This document shows positions 26,123-34,824 of a stretch of 64,000 bases of DNA, piece by piece. Source of the stretch: Brevibacterium sp. W7.2. Lineage in GTDB: Bacteria; Actinomycetota; Actinomycetes; Actinomycetales; Brevibacteriaceae. The stretch is from contig NZ_CP073089.1 in NCBI RefSeq assembly GCF_018137945.1, forward strand, positions 1,364,001-1,428,000. The letters are read 5' to 3'. The position numbers and the translations under genes were made by a program. The notes under the pieces were generated by a model. It was not told the origin of the DNA. It made no database searches and was given only the letters and a program-made list of their open reading frames with translations. How positions within the stretch are numbered: position 1 is the stretch's first letter; every line of letters starts with the position of its first letter.

Positions 26123-27528
26123 CGCCGCTCCACCGGAGATTGCGTCTCGCTGCCGTCGTGACCGAGCAGAGTCGCGAGGGAATCGCGCGGGTCGGTGCGT
26201 CGCGACAGGGCGAAGAGCACGACTCCGAGGACGATCCAGACGAGGAGGATGATGTACTCGTGCGGCCAGACCAGTGAGGATCCGGTTCCCGGCCAGAGCG
26301 CGAGAGCGATGACGCCGAGAGCGCCGATCGCGCCGAGGAGCGAGAATCCCGTGGCGAGCGCCGACCTCGGGGCGCGCGAGGCAGGCAGCCGGAGGTTGGC
26401 GATGACGACCATGATCCACACGACACCCAGATAGATGCCGCCGGTGTCGAGGAACCACGTCACCGCCCCCGGGCCCAGCCAGCCCAGGCCCAGGGTGATG
26501 ACGAGGGTGAAGATCAGCGCGGTGCGCGGAGTTCCCGAGCGTTCGTCGACGGCGGCGAGGCGGCGCGGGAGGAGATCGGCGCGGCCCATGGCGACGAGTA
26601 TCCGGGACGAGGCGACGAAGAGACCGAGGAAGCTGGTGAGCAGCCCGAGAACCGCGATCGCGTAGGCGACGCCGCCGAGGGCGGGGAACCCGGCGGCCCG
26701 GAACGCGTCGACGGTGCCGAGCTCCATGCCGGCGACCTCCTCCCAGGGATGGACCCATGCCGTCGCGAGGAGGACGAGAACGTAGAAGCTGCCGGCGATG
26801 ATGACCGTCCACACCACTGTGCGACCGATCCGGCGCGGGGAGATCTTGGCATCCTCGGCGAGGACGGCGACGAGTCCGAACCCGGAGAGGAACGTCATGC
26901 CCGGCACGACGAAGCGCAGCGTGTCCGCCACCGGAGTCGCTTCGGGGGCGAAGGCGGGGAAGAAGTTGTCCGGGCTGCCGGCTGTGAACCCGGTGACGAT
27001 GAGGGCGAGGCCACCGGCGATGATGAGGCCGAACATGAGGATCTGCACCTGCGCACCCACACTGATCCCGTACCAGTTGAGGGCGAAGAACGCGAAGGTC
27101 AGCCCGATCCCGATCGCCAGGCCGGGCAGGTACACGGTCTCGTCGTTGATCGTGTAGAGGGGAATCGTGTTGAGGCCGGGAACGAAGCGGCCGAGCAGGT
27201 AGCCGAACGCCGTGACGTAGAAGGCCAGCGAGGAGACGTAGGCACCGAGCAGCATCCATCCGGTGAGAAACGACGCGCCGCGCCCGAGCGCGGCGAACGA
27301 GAACACGACCTCACCGCCGGCGCGCGGAAACGCCTGCGCGAGGCGGGCGTAGGCCAGCGCGACACAGGCCGCCAGAGCAACACCGAGGCAGAGGCCGAGG
27401 ATGACGCCCCCGGCCCCGTAGGCATCGAAGAACGTCGAGTTCGTGTAGATCCAACTCGCTCCGACGACGCCGGCGACTCCGAAGGCGAGCAGCTGGACGG
27501 TGCCGAGACTCCGCTTCAAGTCCGTCAT
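26119..27528 (-). CDS. APC-superfamily amino-acid/amine permease
   Basis: 469 residues from ATG 27528 behind GATGGAGGT. About twelve hydrophobic segments; the first has the APC pattern LLAFGVAGVVGASWIY, and GGEVVFSFAALGRGASFLTGW lies in the third region. Substrate cannot be told from sequence. The stop overlaps the following hydrolase gene (ATGA), so the two form an operon. Both are inserted on the minus strand between rip1 and ispG, which are neighbours in mycobacteria. Confidence 0.86.
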   Translation of the reverse strand: MTDLKRSLGTVQLLAFGVAGVVGASWIYTNSTFFDAYGAGGVILGLCLGVALAACVALAYARLAQAFPRAGGEVVFSFAALGRGASFLTGWMLLGAYVSSLAFYVTAFGYLLGRFVPGLNTIPLYTINDETVYLPGLAIGIGLTFAFFALNWYGISVGAQVQILMFGLIIAGGLALIVTGFTAGSPDNFFPAFAPEATPVADTLRFVVPGMTFLSGFGLVAVLAEDAKISPRRIGRTVVWTVIIAGSFYVLVLLATAWVHPWEEVAGMELGTVDAFRAAGFPALGGVAYAIAVLGLLTSFLGLFVASSRILVAMGRADLLPRRLAAVDERSGTPRTALIFTLVITLGLGWLGPGAVTWFLDTGGIYLGVVWIMVVIANLRLPASRAPRSALATGFSLLGAIGALGVIALALWPGTGSSLVWPHEYIILLVWIVLGVVLFALSRRTDPRDSLATLLGHDGSETQSPVERR

Positions 27529-27833
27529 GGGACCTCCATCCTCAGGCTGTCTGTTCTTGTCACCGCACATTACCGAACGCCCCTGACGCGGCTGCCCGAT
27601 ACCGCGCTGCGTCCCACGGTCACCGCTGCACGGACCCCGCCCGCGGTCACCGAGCGCGCTCCGGTGACGTCGCCCCACCTCGGCGCTGACAGGGAACCTC
27701 CAGGTCGTGAGCGATCACACCGGAGCCGACCGACCGGGACGATGGTTGTCGTCCTACAATGAGAGGGACTCGTACTATCGGGCTGTCACGGCTGCCGATC
27801 CAGCCGCACAGCCCCAATGAAGGGATCGTCTTC
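27529..27833. other. Divergent gap between permease and ispG
   Basis: 305 bases. Contains the ispG -10 candidate and ordinary GC-rich sequence; I see no repeat, RNA gene or strong hairpin. Confidence 0.5.
27755..27760 (+). promoter_or_regulatory. ispG -10 candidate TACAAT
   Basis: TACAAT 73 bases before the ispG GTG; TACTAT at 27772-27777 is a second candidate. No convincing -35. Confidence 0.35.
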
Positions 27834-28982
27834 GTGACATCGGTCAACCTCGGCATGCCAGCTCCTCCGCCTCCCGTTCTCGCACCTCGGCGGAAGACCC
27901 GGCAGATCCACGTCGGCAAGGTGGGAGTCGGATCCGACTACCCCATCAGCGTCCAGTCGATGACGACGACGCCGACGACGGACATCAACGCCACCCTCCA
28001 GCAGATCGCCGAGCTCACCGCCTCCGGCTGCGACATTGTCCGCGTCGCCTGCCCGTCCGCCGACGACGCCGCCGCCCTTCCCGCGATCGCCCAGAAGTCG
28101 CAGATCCCCGTCATCGCCGACATCCACTTCCAGCCGAAGTACGTCTACGCCGCGATCGACGCCGGCTGTGCGGCCGTGCGCGTCAACCCCGGCAACATCC
28201 GCAAGTTCGACGACCAGGTCAAGGAGATCGCGGCCGCCGCGAAGGACGCCGGCACCTCGATCCGGATCGGGGTCAACGCCGGGTCGCTCGACAAACGGAT
28301 CATGGAGAAGTTCGGCAAGGCCACTCCCGAGGCGCTCGTCGAATCCGCGGTGTGGGAGGCCTCCCTGTTCGAGGAGCACGACTTCCACGACTTCAAGATC
28401 TCAGTCAAGCACCACGACCCGGTCATCATGGTCCGGGCGTACGAGATGCTCGCCGAACGCGGCGACTGGCCGCTCCACCTCGGCGTCACTGAGGCGGGAC
28501 CGGCGTTCCAGGGCACGATCAAGTCCGCCACCGCGTTCGGCGCGCTGCTGTCGAAGGGCATCGGCGACACGATCCGCGTGTCCCTGTCTGCCCCGCCCGT
28601 CGAAGAGGTCAAGGTCGGCAACCAGATCCTCGAGAGCCTCAACCTCAAGCCGCGCAAGCTCGAGATCGTCTCGTGCCCGTCGTGCGGTCGCGCTCAGGTC
28701 GATGTCTACACGCTCGCGGAGAAGGTGACCTCGGGCCTCGAGGGCATGGAGGTTCCGCTGCGCGTGGCCGTCATGGGCTGCGTCGTCAACGGACCCGGTG
28801 AGGCGCGCGAAGCCGACCTCGGCGTGGCCAGCGGCAACGGCAAGGGCCAGATCTTCGTCAAGGGCGAGGTCATCAAGACCGTGCCGGAGTCGCAGATCGT
28901 CGAGACCCTCATCGAAGAGGCCATGCGCATCGCCGAGGAGTCGGACATCCCGTCCGGGCCGCCGGAAGTCGTCGTCGGCTGA
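27834..28982 (+). CDS. ispG: (E)-4-hydroxy-3-methylbut-2-enyl-diphosphate synthase
   Basis: MEcPP to HMBPP, an iron-sulfur reductase step of the MEP pathway. 382 residues from GTG 27834 with GAAGGGA upstream. TIM-barrel motifs: [29 protein letters not shown] and [16 protein letters not shown]. The cluster-binding cysteines are in [12 protein letters not shown] and [18 protein letters not shown]. Followed by a GNAT gene as in Rv2868c-Rv2867c. It shares the window with dxr. Confidence 0.96.
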   Translation: MTSVNLGMPAPPPPVLAPRRKTRQIHVGKVGVGSDYPISVQSMTTTPTTDINATLQQIAELTASGCDIVRVACPSADDAAALPAIAQKSQIPVIADIHFQPKYVYAAIDAGCAAVRVNPGNIRKFDDQVKEIAAAAKDAGTSIRIGVNAGSLDKRIMEKFGKATPEALVESAVWEASLFEEHDFHDFKISVKHHDPVIMVRAYEMLAERGDWPLHLGVTEAGPAFQGTIKSATAFGALLSKGIGDTIRVSLSAPPVEEVKVGNQILESLNLKPRKLEIVSCPSCGRAQVDVYTLAEKVTSGLEGMEVPLRVAVMGCVVNGPGEAREADLGVASGNGKGQIFVKGEVIKTVPESQIVETLIEEAMRIAEESDIPSGPPEVVVG

Positions 28983-28992
28983 TCGAGCCGAT

Positions 28993-29871
28993 GTGTTGAG
29001 ACTAGCTCCCCTCGGGCACCGGCACACGGCATGGCTGACCAGCCTGCTCGCCCTCAATCCCTGCGAGAACGTCTACCTCCTCGCCCTCCTCGACGTCACC
29101 GGCACCGCGGCGACGAATTCCCCGGGCGGCACGATCTACGGCGTCTTCGACGGCGACCGGCCCGTCGCCGCCTACTGGGTCGGCGGCAATATCATCCCCG
29201 TCAACGCGAGCCCCGAGACGAACGCGGTGCTCGCCGCGAAGCTCAACGCCGACGGCCGGTCGTCGTGTTCGCTCATCGGGCGGCGAGAGATCATCATGGA
29301 CCTCGACAGCCGCCTGAGCTGGGGCAGGCCGCGCGGCGTGCGCGAACGCCAGCCTCTGCTGGCGATCAGCTCGGACCCTGACGTCGAACCCGACCCCGAG
29401 GTGCGACTGGCGACCCTCGAACAGCTGCCGACGGTCTTCCCCGCCAGCGTCGACATGTTCACGAAGGAGGTCGGCTTCTCGCCCATCGAAGGCGGCGAGT
29501 CGAGCTACCTCGCACGCGTGCGCGGCATCATCCGCGGCGGCAACTGCTTCGTCCGGATCTCCCCGACCCTGCCCAGCGGCAGTCCGGCACCGAGGTGGCC
29601 CGCCACCGACCGTGCCGAACAGGTCCTCTTCAAGGCCGACATCGGCATCCGCTCGCCGCGCATCGTCCAGGTCCAGGGCGTGTGGGTCCATCCCGACACG
29701 CGCAACCACGGGCTCGGTGCCGCGGGCATGGCCGCCGTCGTCACGCAGACGCGGGCGGCCGGGCATCCCACGGTCAGCCTCTACGCCAATGACTACAACG
29801 AGGCGGCTCTGCGCATGTACAAGCGCGTCGGCTTCGATCAGGTCGGCACCTTCGCGACCGTGATGTACTGA
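28993..29871 (+). CDS. GNAT acetyltransferase with DUF4081-type N-terminus
   Basis: 292 residues from GTG 28993 (TTG 28996 is adjacent). The N-terminal half (LTSLLALNPCENVYLLALLDVTG) matches the DUF4081-like region that precedes GNAT domains in actinobacteria. The C-terminal GNAT core has VWVHPDTRNHGLGAAGMAAVV (acetyl-CoA loop) and VSLYANDYNEAALRMYKRVGF. Gene position after ispG is conserved, including Rv2867c. The acceptor is unknown. Ten bases separate it from ispG, so one transcript is likely. Confidence 0.88.
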   Translation: MLRLAPLGHRHTAWLTSLLALNPCENVYLLALLDVTGTAATNSPGGTIYGVFDGDRPVAAYWVGGNIIPVNASPETNAVLAAKLNADGRSSCSLIGRREIIMDLDSRLSWGRPRGVRERQPLLAISSDPDVEPDPEVRLATLEQLPTVFPASVDMFTKEVGFSPIEGGESSYLARVRGIIRGGNCFVRISPTLPSGSPAPRWPATDRAEQVLFKADIGIRSPRIVQVQGVWVHPDTRNHGLGAAGMAAVVTQTRAAGHPTVSLYANDYNEAALRMYKRVGFDQVGTFATVMY

Positions 29872-29885
29872 GGCGCGTGGCCTCG

Positions 29886-30278
29886 CTATCGCTGGGAGTC
29901 GCGGCCGCGGAGCCTGTCGAGGTCGCGGCGGTCCTTCTTCGTCGGCCGCCCCAGCCCCTTGTCGCGTTTCGGGACGAAACCGCGCAGCGCAGGGTCGGGC
30001 GCGGGAGTGAGATCCTCGTAGGCGCCGACGGCGATCGCGGCACCCGGCCGTGTGGGGAGGATGCCCGTGATCTTCCAGATGAACTCGGTGCCGGCCTTGC
30101 GGACGCGGACCTCCTGCCCGATCGTCACCTTCTGCGCGGCCTTGACCCGCTGCCCGTCGACCTGGACATGTCCGCCGCGGCACGCCTGCGTGGCGAGATT
30201 GCGGGTCTTGAACATCCGCGCCGTCCACAGCCACACGTCGATGCGCACCGCCGCCCCGGGCGTCCGGTCAATCTCCAT
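29886..30278 (-). CDS. S4-domain RNA-binding protein, Hsp15-like
   Basis: 130 residues from ATG 30278, with AGGGGCGG upstream; ATG 30296 is a longer option. One S4 domain: VRIDVWLWTARMFKTRNLATQACRGGHVQVDG, with RVKAAQKVTIGQEVRV. Hsp15 binds stalled 50S subunits carrying nascent chains. The basic C-terminal tail (KRDKGLGRPTKKDRRDLDRLRGR) is expected. Its 5' end overlaps the 3' end of the NrtR-like gene, so the two form a minus-strand operon that ends convergently 14 bases from the GNAT gene. Confidence 0.87.
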   Translation of the reverse strand: MEIDRTPGAAVRIDVWLWTARMFKTRNLATQACRGGHVQVDGQRVKAAQKVTIGQEVRVRKAGTEFIWKITGILPTRPGAAIAVGAYEDLTPAPDPALRGFVPKRDKGLGRPTKKDRRDLDRLRGRDSQR

Positions 30279-31125
30279 CGAGACCGCCCCTGGCATCCTG
30301 TCGCAGCGCGATCTCCGAGCGGCGCGTGAACGTCTGCGCCGGCCGCCCGCGTCCCTGCGTCACCGCGCGCCCCGTCGCGTCGAGCAGCGGCAGCATCGTC
30401 CGTCGGAACGTGTCGGCCTGCATCTCCTCACCGGCGACGACCTCGTGGAGGGCCCGGAGCTGCCGGAGGGAGAACTCCGCGGGCAGCAGGCCGAAGGGGT
30501 CAGGGGTCCGCTCGTGGAGAGCGCGGAGGCGGTGGACGGCGACGCGGACGATCTCCTGATGTTCCTCGCTGAGCTCGTGGACCGTGTGGACGGGAACGAG
30601 CTTCCGCCGACCGGACTCGGCGGTGGCACCCGCGGTGTCGGGGGAGTCGACGGTGGCCTCCGCGGTCTCGGCGGTGGCACCCGCTTCGACAGCCCCGGTT
30701 GCGGTGGAGTCGGCCGCGTGCTCGGACCCGCGTGCATCTGCCTTCGTGCGGGGACGGTCGCTGGCAGCGTCATCGCCGTTCGCGGTGCCGGTGTCCCCGT
30801 CGGCGAGGCCGACATCGGCGGCGGAGAGGACGTCGAGGTGGGCGACCGAGATCACCCATCCGCGGTCATCGCGGTCGGGCTGGTCGAAGACGTGGAGTTG
30901 GACGGGGGAGCGGTCGACGAGCTGCGCCTTCTCGCGCAGACACCGGGCGACCGCCTCGGCGAGGCGCTCCTGCGGACGCAGAATCGACCCGGGCAGCTGC
31001 CACCGACCGTCCCGGGACCGGGTGAGGAGCACGTGCAGCCCACGACCGGGCACGGGGCAGAGGACGGCAGTGTCAACGGCGACCGAGGGTCGGGGGAACT
31101 GCGAGAGGGTTGTCGTGTCAGGCAT
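30268..31125 (-). CDS. NrtR-like NUDIX transcriptional regulator
   Basis: 285 residues from ATG 31125. N-terminal NUDIX-like domain (VAVDTAVLCPVPGRGLHVLL). The box reads GSILRPQERLAEAVARCLREKAQ, without the REUxEE glutamates, so hydrolysis is unlikely. The C-terminal winged-helix part is LLPAEFSLRQLRALHEVVAGE, then FRRTMLPLLDATGRAV and GRGRPAQTF, a pattern I know from NrtR regulators of NAD or pentose metabolism. Residues ~105-185 between the domains are an Ala/Thr/Asp low-complexity linker. The target operon and effector cannot be read from this window. Confidence 0.8.
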   Translation of the reverse strand: MPDTTTLSQFPRPSVAVDTAVLCPVPGRGLHVLLTRSRDGRWQLPGSILRPQERLAEAVARCLREKAQLVDRSPVQLHVFDQPDRDDRGWVISVAHLDVLSAADVGLADGDTGTANGDDAASDRPRTKADARGSEHAADSTATGAVEAGATAETAEATVDSPDTAGATAESGRRKLVPVHTVHELSEEHQEIVRVAVHRLRALHERTPDPFGLLPAEFSLRQLRALHEVVAGEEMQADTFRRTMLPLLDATGRAVTQGRGRPAQTFTRRSEIALRQDARGGLDGD

Positions 31126-31187
31126 GCTCTTTATGATCGGGTCAGCGGGATTCGGCAGCGCTGACCAGTCTAGTTCGCCCGCCGACT

Positions 31188-31256
31188 GCCGCCGAACGCA
31201 CACCGTGCAGGCCGCCGAACGCACACGGCGCAGGCCGCGGATCGCACACCGCGGCG
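31188..31256. repeat. Three 23-bp tandem repeats
   Basis: Units begin at 31188, 31211 and 31234. The first two share GCCGCCGAACGCACAC and differ at three positions; the third is more diverged (GCCGCGGATCGCACAC). It lies 60-130 bases upstream of the nrtR-like start, so it could be an operator array. Confidence 0.6.
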
Positions 31257-31409
31257 GCCGGGGGTGCGCTCCATGGCGGCCGCGGGCGAAGGGGCCCGCG
31301 ACCGCGTTGCGGGGGACCGCCTCGGCGAAGGGAGGGATCGATGACAGGACACGCACCGACGTCGGCCGCGCCCCGATGATCGGCGAATGGACGCGCGTGC
31401 ACGCAGGCG

Positions 31410-31415
31410 GATAAT
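31410..31415 (+). promoter_or_regulatory. proS -10 candidate GATAAT
   Basis: GATAAT about 42 bases upstream of the proS ATG; a ribosome site CGAGGAGA lies between. Confidence 0.45.
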
Positions 31416-31456
31416 GTTCGGACTGATACCCCCACGTCGCCCGAGGAGAAACATCC

Positions 31457-33367
31457 ATGGCCCTGCGCATGTCGTCGCTGTTCGTCCGGACTCAGAAGGA
31501 AGACCCGGTCGGCGCCGAGGTCGCCAGCCACAAGCTGCTCCACCGGGCCGGCTACATCCGCAGGTCGGCCCCGGGCATCTACACGTGGCTGCCGCTGGGA
31601 CTCGCGGTGCTCGGCAAGATCGAGGCGATCGTCCGCGACGAGATGTCCCGGGCCGGATCGCAGGAAGTCCACTTCCCGTCCCTGCTGCCCGCCGAGGTCT
31701 ACAAGCAGTCCGGCCGCTGGGAGGCCTTCGGACCCGACCTCTTCAGCCTCCAGGACCGGAAGAAGAACGACTACATCCTCGCGCCCACGCACGAGGAGTT
31801 CTTCACCCTGCTCGTCAAGGACCTCTACTCCTCGTACAAGGATCTGCCGCTGTCGATCTATCAGATCCAGACGAAGTACCGCGATGAGGCCCGCCCCCGC
31901 GCCGGACTGCTGCGCGGACGCGAGTTCATCATGAAGGACGCCTACTCCTTCGACATCGACGACGCCGGCCTCGACGCCTCCTACGAGGCGATGCGCGTGG
32001 CCTACATCCGGGCGTTCGCCCGCCTCGGCATCCCGAGCCTGCCCGTCAAGGCGACCCCCGGGGCGATGGGCGGATCCGGCACCGAGGAGTTCATCTACCC
32101 CTCCGAGGTCGGCGAGGACACCTTCGTCCGCTCGCCCGGGGGCTACGCGGCCAACGTCGAAGCCGTCACTTCGATCGTGCCCGAGGCGATCCCGTACGAG
32201 AACTCACCGGCCGCCCACGTCGAGGACACCCCCGACACCCCGACGATCGAGACCCTCGTCGCCGCCGCGAACGCGAACCACCCCCGCTCCGACCGCGAAT
32301 GGACGGCCGCGGACACCCTGAAGAACGTCGTCTGCGCTGTCACCCACCCCGACGGCACCCGTGAGGTCATCGTCATCGGCCTGCCCGGTGACCGCGAGGT
32401 CGACCTCGACCGCGCCGCCGGCACCGGCATGCTCAGCAACGGCGAAGTCGACATCGAAGCCGCGACCGCCGAGGACCTCAGCCTCCACCCGGAACTCGTC
32501 AAGGGCTACATCGGCCCGGGCCTCGACCTCGACAACCCGGTCCTGGGGACCGAGGGCAGCACGAAGATCCGCTACCTCCTCGACCCCCGCATCGTCGACG
32601 GCACTCGCTGGATCACCGGCGCGAACGAACACGGCAAGCACGTCTTCGACCTCGTCGCCGGGCGTGACTTCACCGCTGACGGCACGATCGAAGCCGCCGA
32701 GGTCGTCATCGGCGACCCCGCCCCCGACGGCTCGGGTCCGCTCGAGCTCGCCCGCGGCGTGGAGATCGGCCAGATCTTCAAGCTCGGCCGCAAGTACGCC
32801 GAAGCCCTCGACCTCACCGTCCTCGACCAGAACGGCAAGGCCACAACCGTGACCATGGGCTCCTACGGCCTCGGCGTCACCCGGGTCATGGCCTGCATCG
32901 CCGAGGAGTACCACACCGAGGGCGGACTGCTCTGGCCGCAGCACCTCGCACCCGCCGACGTCCACATCATCGCCGCCGGCAAGGGCGAGGAGATCAACGC
33001 CGCCGCCGAGGAGCTCACCGCCCAGTTCGAGGCCGAAGGCGTCAGCGTCCTCCTCGATGACCGGACGAAGGTCTCGCCCGGGTTCAAGTTCGCCGATGCC
33101 GAGCTCATCGGCATCCCCACGGTCGTCGTCGTCGGCCGCGGCCTGAGCGACGGAGTCATCGAGGTCCGCGACGTCTTCGCCGGTGAGAAGCAGGAGCTTC
33201 CCGTCGCCGAGGTGGTCCCCACGACCGTGGCCAAGGTCCGCGCCGCCTATGCCGCCGCCGCTGCCGCAGCCGACGAGGCCGTCATCGAGGACTCGATCGA
33301 CGCCGCCGTCGACTCGGCCGAGGTCGCAGCCGACACCGCCGAAGCCGAGTCCGCCCGGACGGAGTGA
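31457..33367 (+). CDS. proS: Prolyl-tRNA synthetase
   Basis: Class II synthetase charging tRNA-Pro. 636 residues from ATG 31457. Motif 1 region: [24 protein letters not shown]. Motif 2: [28 protein letters not shown]. Motif 3: [21 protein letters not shown]. The bacterial-type editing insert lies between motifs 2 and 3 ([18 protein letters not shown] onward). Anticodon-binding domain from [12 protein letters not shown]. About 45 extra C-terminal residues are Ala/Glu-rich ([18 protein letters not shown]) and dispensable-looking. 10 bases before the TSUP gene. Confidence 0.96.
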   Translation: MALRMSSLFVRTQKEDPVGAEVASHKLLHRAGYIRRSAPGIYTWLPLGLAVLGKIEAIVRDEMSRAGSQEVHFPSLLPAEVYKQSGRWEAFGPDLFSLQDRKKNDYILAPTHEEFFTLLVKDLYSSYKDLPLSIYQIQTKYRDEARPRAGLLRGREFIMKDAYSFDIDDAGLDASYEAMRVAYIRAFARLGIPSLPVKATPGAMGGSGTEEFIYPSEVGEDTFVRSPGGYAANVEAVTSIVPEAIPYENSPAAHVEDTPDTPTIETLVAAANANHPRSDREWTAADTLKNVVCAVTHPDGTREVIVIGLPGDREVDLDRAAGTGMLSNGEVDIEAATAEDLSLHPELVKGYIGPGLDLDNPVLGTEGSTKIRYLLDPRIVDGTRWITGANEHGKHVFDLVAGRDFTADGTIEAAEVVIGDPAPDGSGPLELARGVEIGQIFKLGRKYAEALDLTVLDQNGKATTVTMGSYGLGVTRVMACIAEEYHTEGGLLWPQHLAPADVHIIAAGKGEEINAAAEELTAQFEAEGVSVLLDDRTKVSPGFKFADAELIGIPTVVVVGRGLSDGVIEVRDVFAGEKQELPVAEVVPTTVAKVRAAYAAAAAAADEAVIEDSIDAAVDSAEVAADTAEAESARTE

Positions 33368-33377
33368 CCCGCCGACG

Positions 33378-34187
33378 ATGAGCGAAGTCCTCACCGGCGG
33401 CCTCGACGTCACCCTCGTCATGCTCCTGTGGCTGCTGGCCGCGGGCGCCCTGGCGGGCTGGATCGATGCCGTCGTCGGCGGTGGGGGACTCATCCAGCTG
33501 CCCGCGCTGCTCCTCGTACCGGGGATGACCCCGGTCCAAGCCGTCGCGACGAACAAGGTCGGATCGATCGCGGGGACGACCGCCTCGGCGGTGACGTATC
33601 TGCGACGCGTCACCCCTGACCGGTCGGCGACGATCCCGGCGGCGGCGACCGCGTTCCTCGGGGCCGTGCTCGGGGCGAAGCTCGCGACGCTCGTCCCCGC
33701 CGAGCTCTTCACCCCGATCATCCTCGCCGCGCTCATCGCCGTCGGGATCTTCACCCTGCTCAACCCCAGCCTCGGCACCGACGCCCGCCTCCGCTTCGAG
33801 GAGTCCTCGAAACGCCACCACGCCGTGTCGTGGCTCATCGGCCTCGTCATCGGCATCTACGACGGTGTGCTCGGGCCGGGCACCGGGTCGTTCCTCGTCA
33901 TCGCGTTCGTCTCGATCATCGGCTTCTCGTTCCTCCAGGCCTCGGCGACGGCGAAGATCGTCAACTGGGCGACGAACTTCGGGGCGCTCGTCTACTTCGT
34001 GCCCGACGGCCAGGTCGTGTGGCTGCTCGGTCTCGTCGTCGCCGCCGGCAACGTCACCGGCGGGATCATCGGGGCGCGGACGGCGATCGCGAAGGGGTCG
34101 GGCTTCGTGCGCGTCGTCTTCATCGTCGTCGTCTCCGCGATGGTCCTCAAGCTCGGCTACGACGTCGTCGCCGACCTCATCCGGTGA
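33378..34187 (+). CDS. TSUP (TauE/SafE) family membrane transporter
   Basis: 269 residues from ATG 33378. About eight membrane segments. Typical TSUP sequence: GWIDAVVGGGGLIQLPALLL, ATNKVGSIAGTTASAVTYLR and the second repeat GIYDGVLGPGTGSFLVIAF. The family exports or imports sulfonates, sulfite and related anions. Linkage to proS is close but functionally unexplained. Downstream is a convergent repeat-rich gap. Confidence 0.9.
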   Translation: MSEVLTGGLDVTLVMLLWLLAAGALAGWIDAVVGGGGLIQLPALLLVPGMTPVQAVATNKVGSIAGTTASAVTYLRRVTPDRSATIPAAATAFLGAVLGAKLATLVPAELFTPIILAALIAVGIFTLLNPSLGTDARLRFEESSKRHHAVSWLIGLVIGIYDGVLGPGTGSFLVIAFVSIIGFSFLQASATAKIVNWATNFGALVYFVPDGQVVWLLGLVVAAGNVTGGIIGARTAIAKGSGFVRVVFIVVVSAMVLKLGYDVVADLIR

Positions 34188-34230
34188 AACCGGACCTAGG
34201 CTCTCGGCTCTCAGCCCTCAATTCTGCGCC

Positions 34231-34350
34231 CTGACCTCGGGTCGTCCTGCGCCCCTGACCGCGGGTCGCCCTGGGTCCCAGACCACGGGTCGTCCCGTGC
34301 CTCTGACCGCGGGTCGTTCTGCGCCTCTGACCGTGTGCCGGGAAAGTTCA
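34231..34350. repeat. Five 24-bp tandem repeats
   Basis: Units start at 34231, 34255, 34279, 34303 and 34327. Core CTGACCGCGGGTCGTC with variation in the second half; the fifth unit runs into the 90-bp repeat. Each core contains an imperfect GACC/GGTC dyad. Confidence 0.8.
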
Positions 34351-34418
34351 GGTCGCAGAGTGTCGATCCGCCGCGTAGAAATCAACACTCCGGGTCCTGA
34401 AGTCGGAGCGGAAGGTTG
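34329..34418. repeat. 90-bp hairpin repeat, copy A
   Basis: Starts GACCGTGTGCCGGGAAAG. Holds GAGTGTCGAT / ATCAACACTC arms (one mismatch) flanked by TTCAGG/CCTGAA outer arms, so the whole unit can fold. Confidence 0.8.
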
Positions 34419-34572
34419 CGCGTGGAGCGGAGGGTTGCGCGTGGAGGGCGAGGTTGTGCGCGGAGCTGGAGGTACGATGTGCGGCGCTCCCATGGAGATT
34501 GTGCGCCACCTCCATGGCGATTTCGGGCCGATGATCACCTCGAATGTGGCGCAGAATTCCCAGGGCCACCCA

Positions 34573-34662
34573 GACCGTGTGCCGGGAAAGTTCAGGTCGC
34601 GGAGTGTCGATCCGCCGCGTAGAAATCGACACTCTGGGTCCTGAAGTCGGAGCGCAAGGTTG
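34573..34662. repeat. 90-bp hairpin repeat, copy B
   Basis: Begins exactly 244 bases after copy A and has the same length. Here the GAGTGTCGAT / ATCGACACTC arms match perfectly. A few substitutions separate the copies. Confidence 0.8.
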
Positions 34663-34824
34663 TGTGTAGAGAGGAGGGTTGTAGGTGCAGCGGGAGGTTT
34701 TGCGTGCGGCGCAAGGTTGCGTCAGGACGGAGGGCTGTGCACGAGGTGGAAGGTTGCGCGTGGAGGGCGAGGTTGTGCGTGGAGGCGCTGGTTGCGTGTG
34801 GCGGCGCGGAAGCCGTGCGGCCGG

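Larger units (their letters stand above)
31126..31456. other. Divergent gap with 23-bp tandem repeats and proS promoter
   Basis: 331 bases between nrtR-like and proS. Contains the 31188-31256 tandem repeat, one CCGCCTCGGC copy at 31317-31326, and a GATAAT -10 candidate at 31410-31415. Confidence 0.6.
34188..34824. other. Convergent repeat-rich gap
   Basis: 637 bases without a credible gene. Contains five 24-bp units, two 90-bp hairpin repeats and many degenerate GGTTGYGCGTGGAG-like segments (34413-34475 and 34657-34800). Confidence 0.75.

Noticed and set aside
24677-27259. One very long minus-strand open frame
   Set aside because: Only the C-terminal part from ATG 26122 has a coherent protein; the upstream portion is the shadow of the permease gene in another frame.
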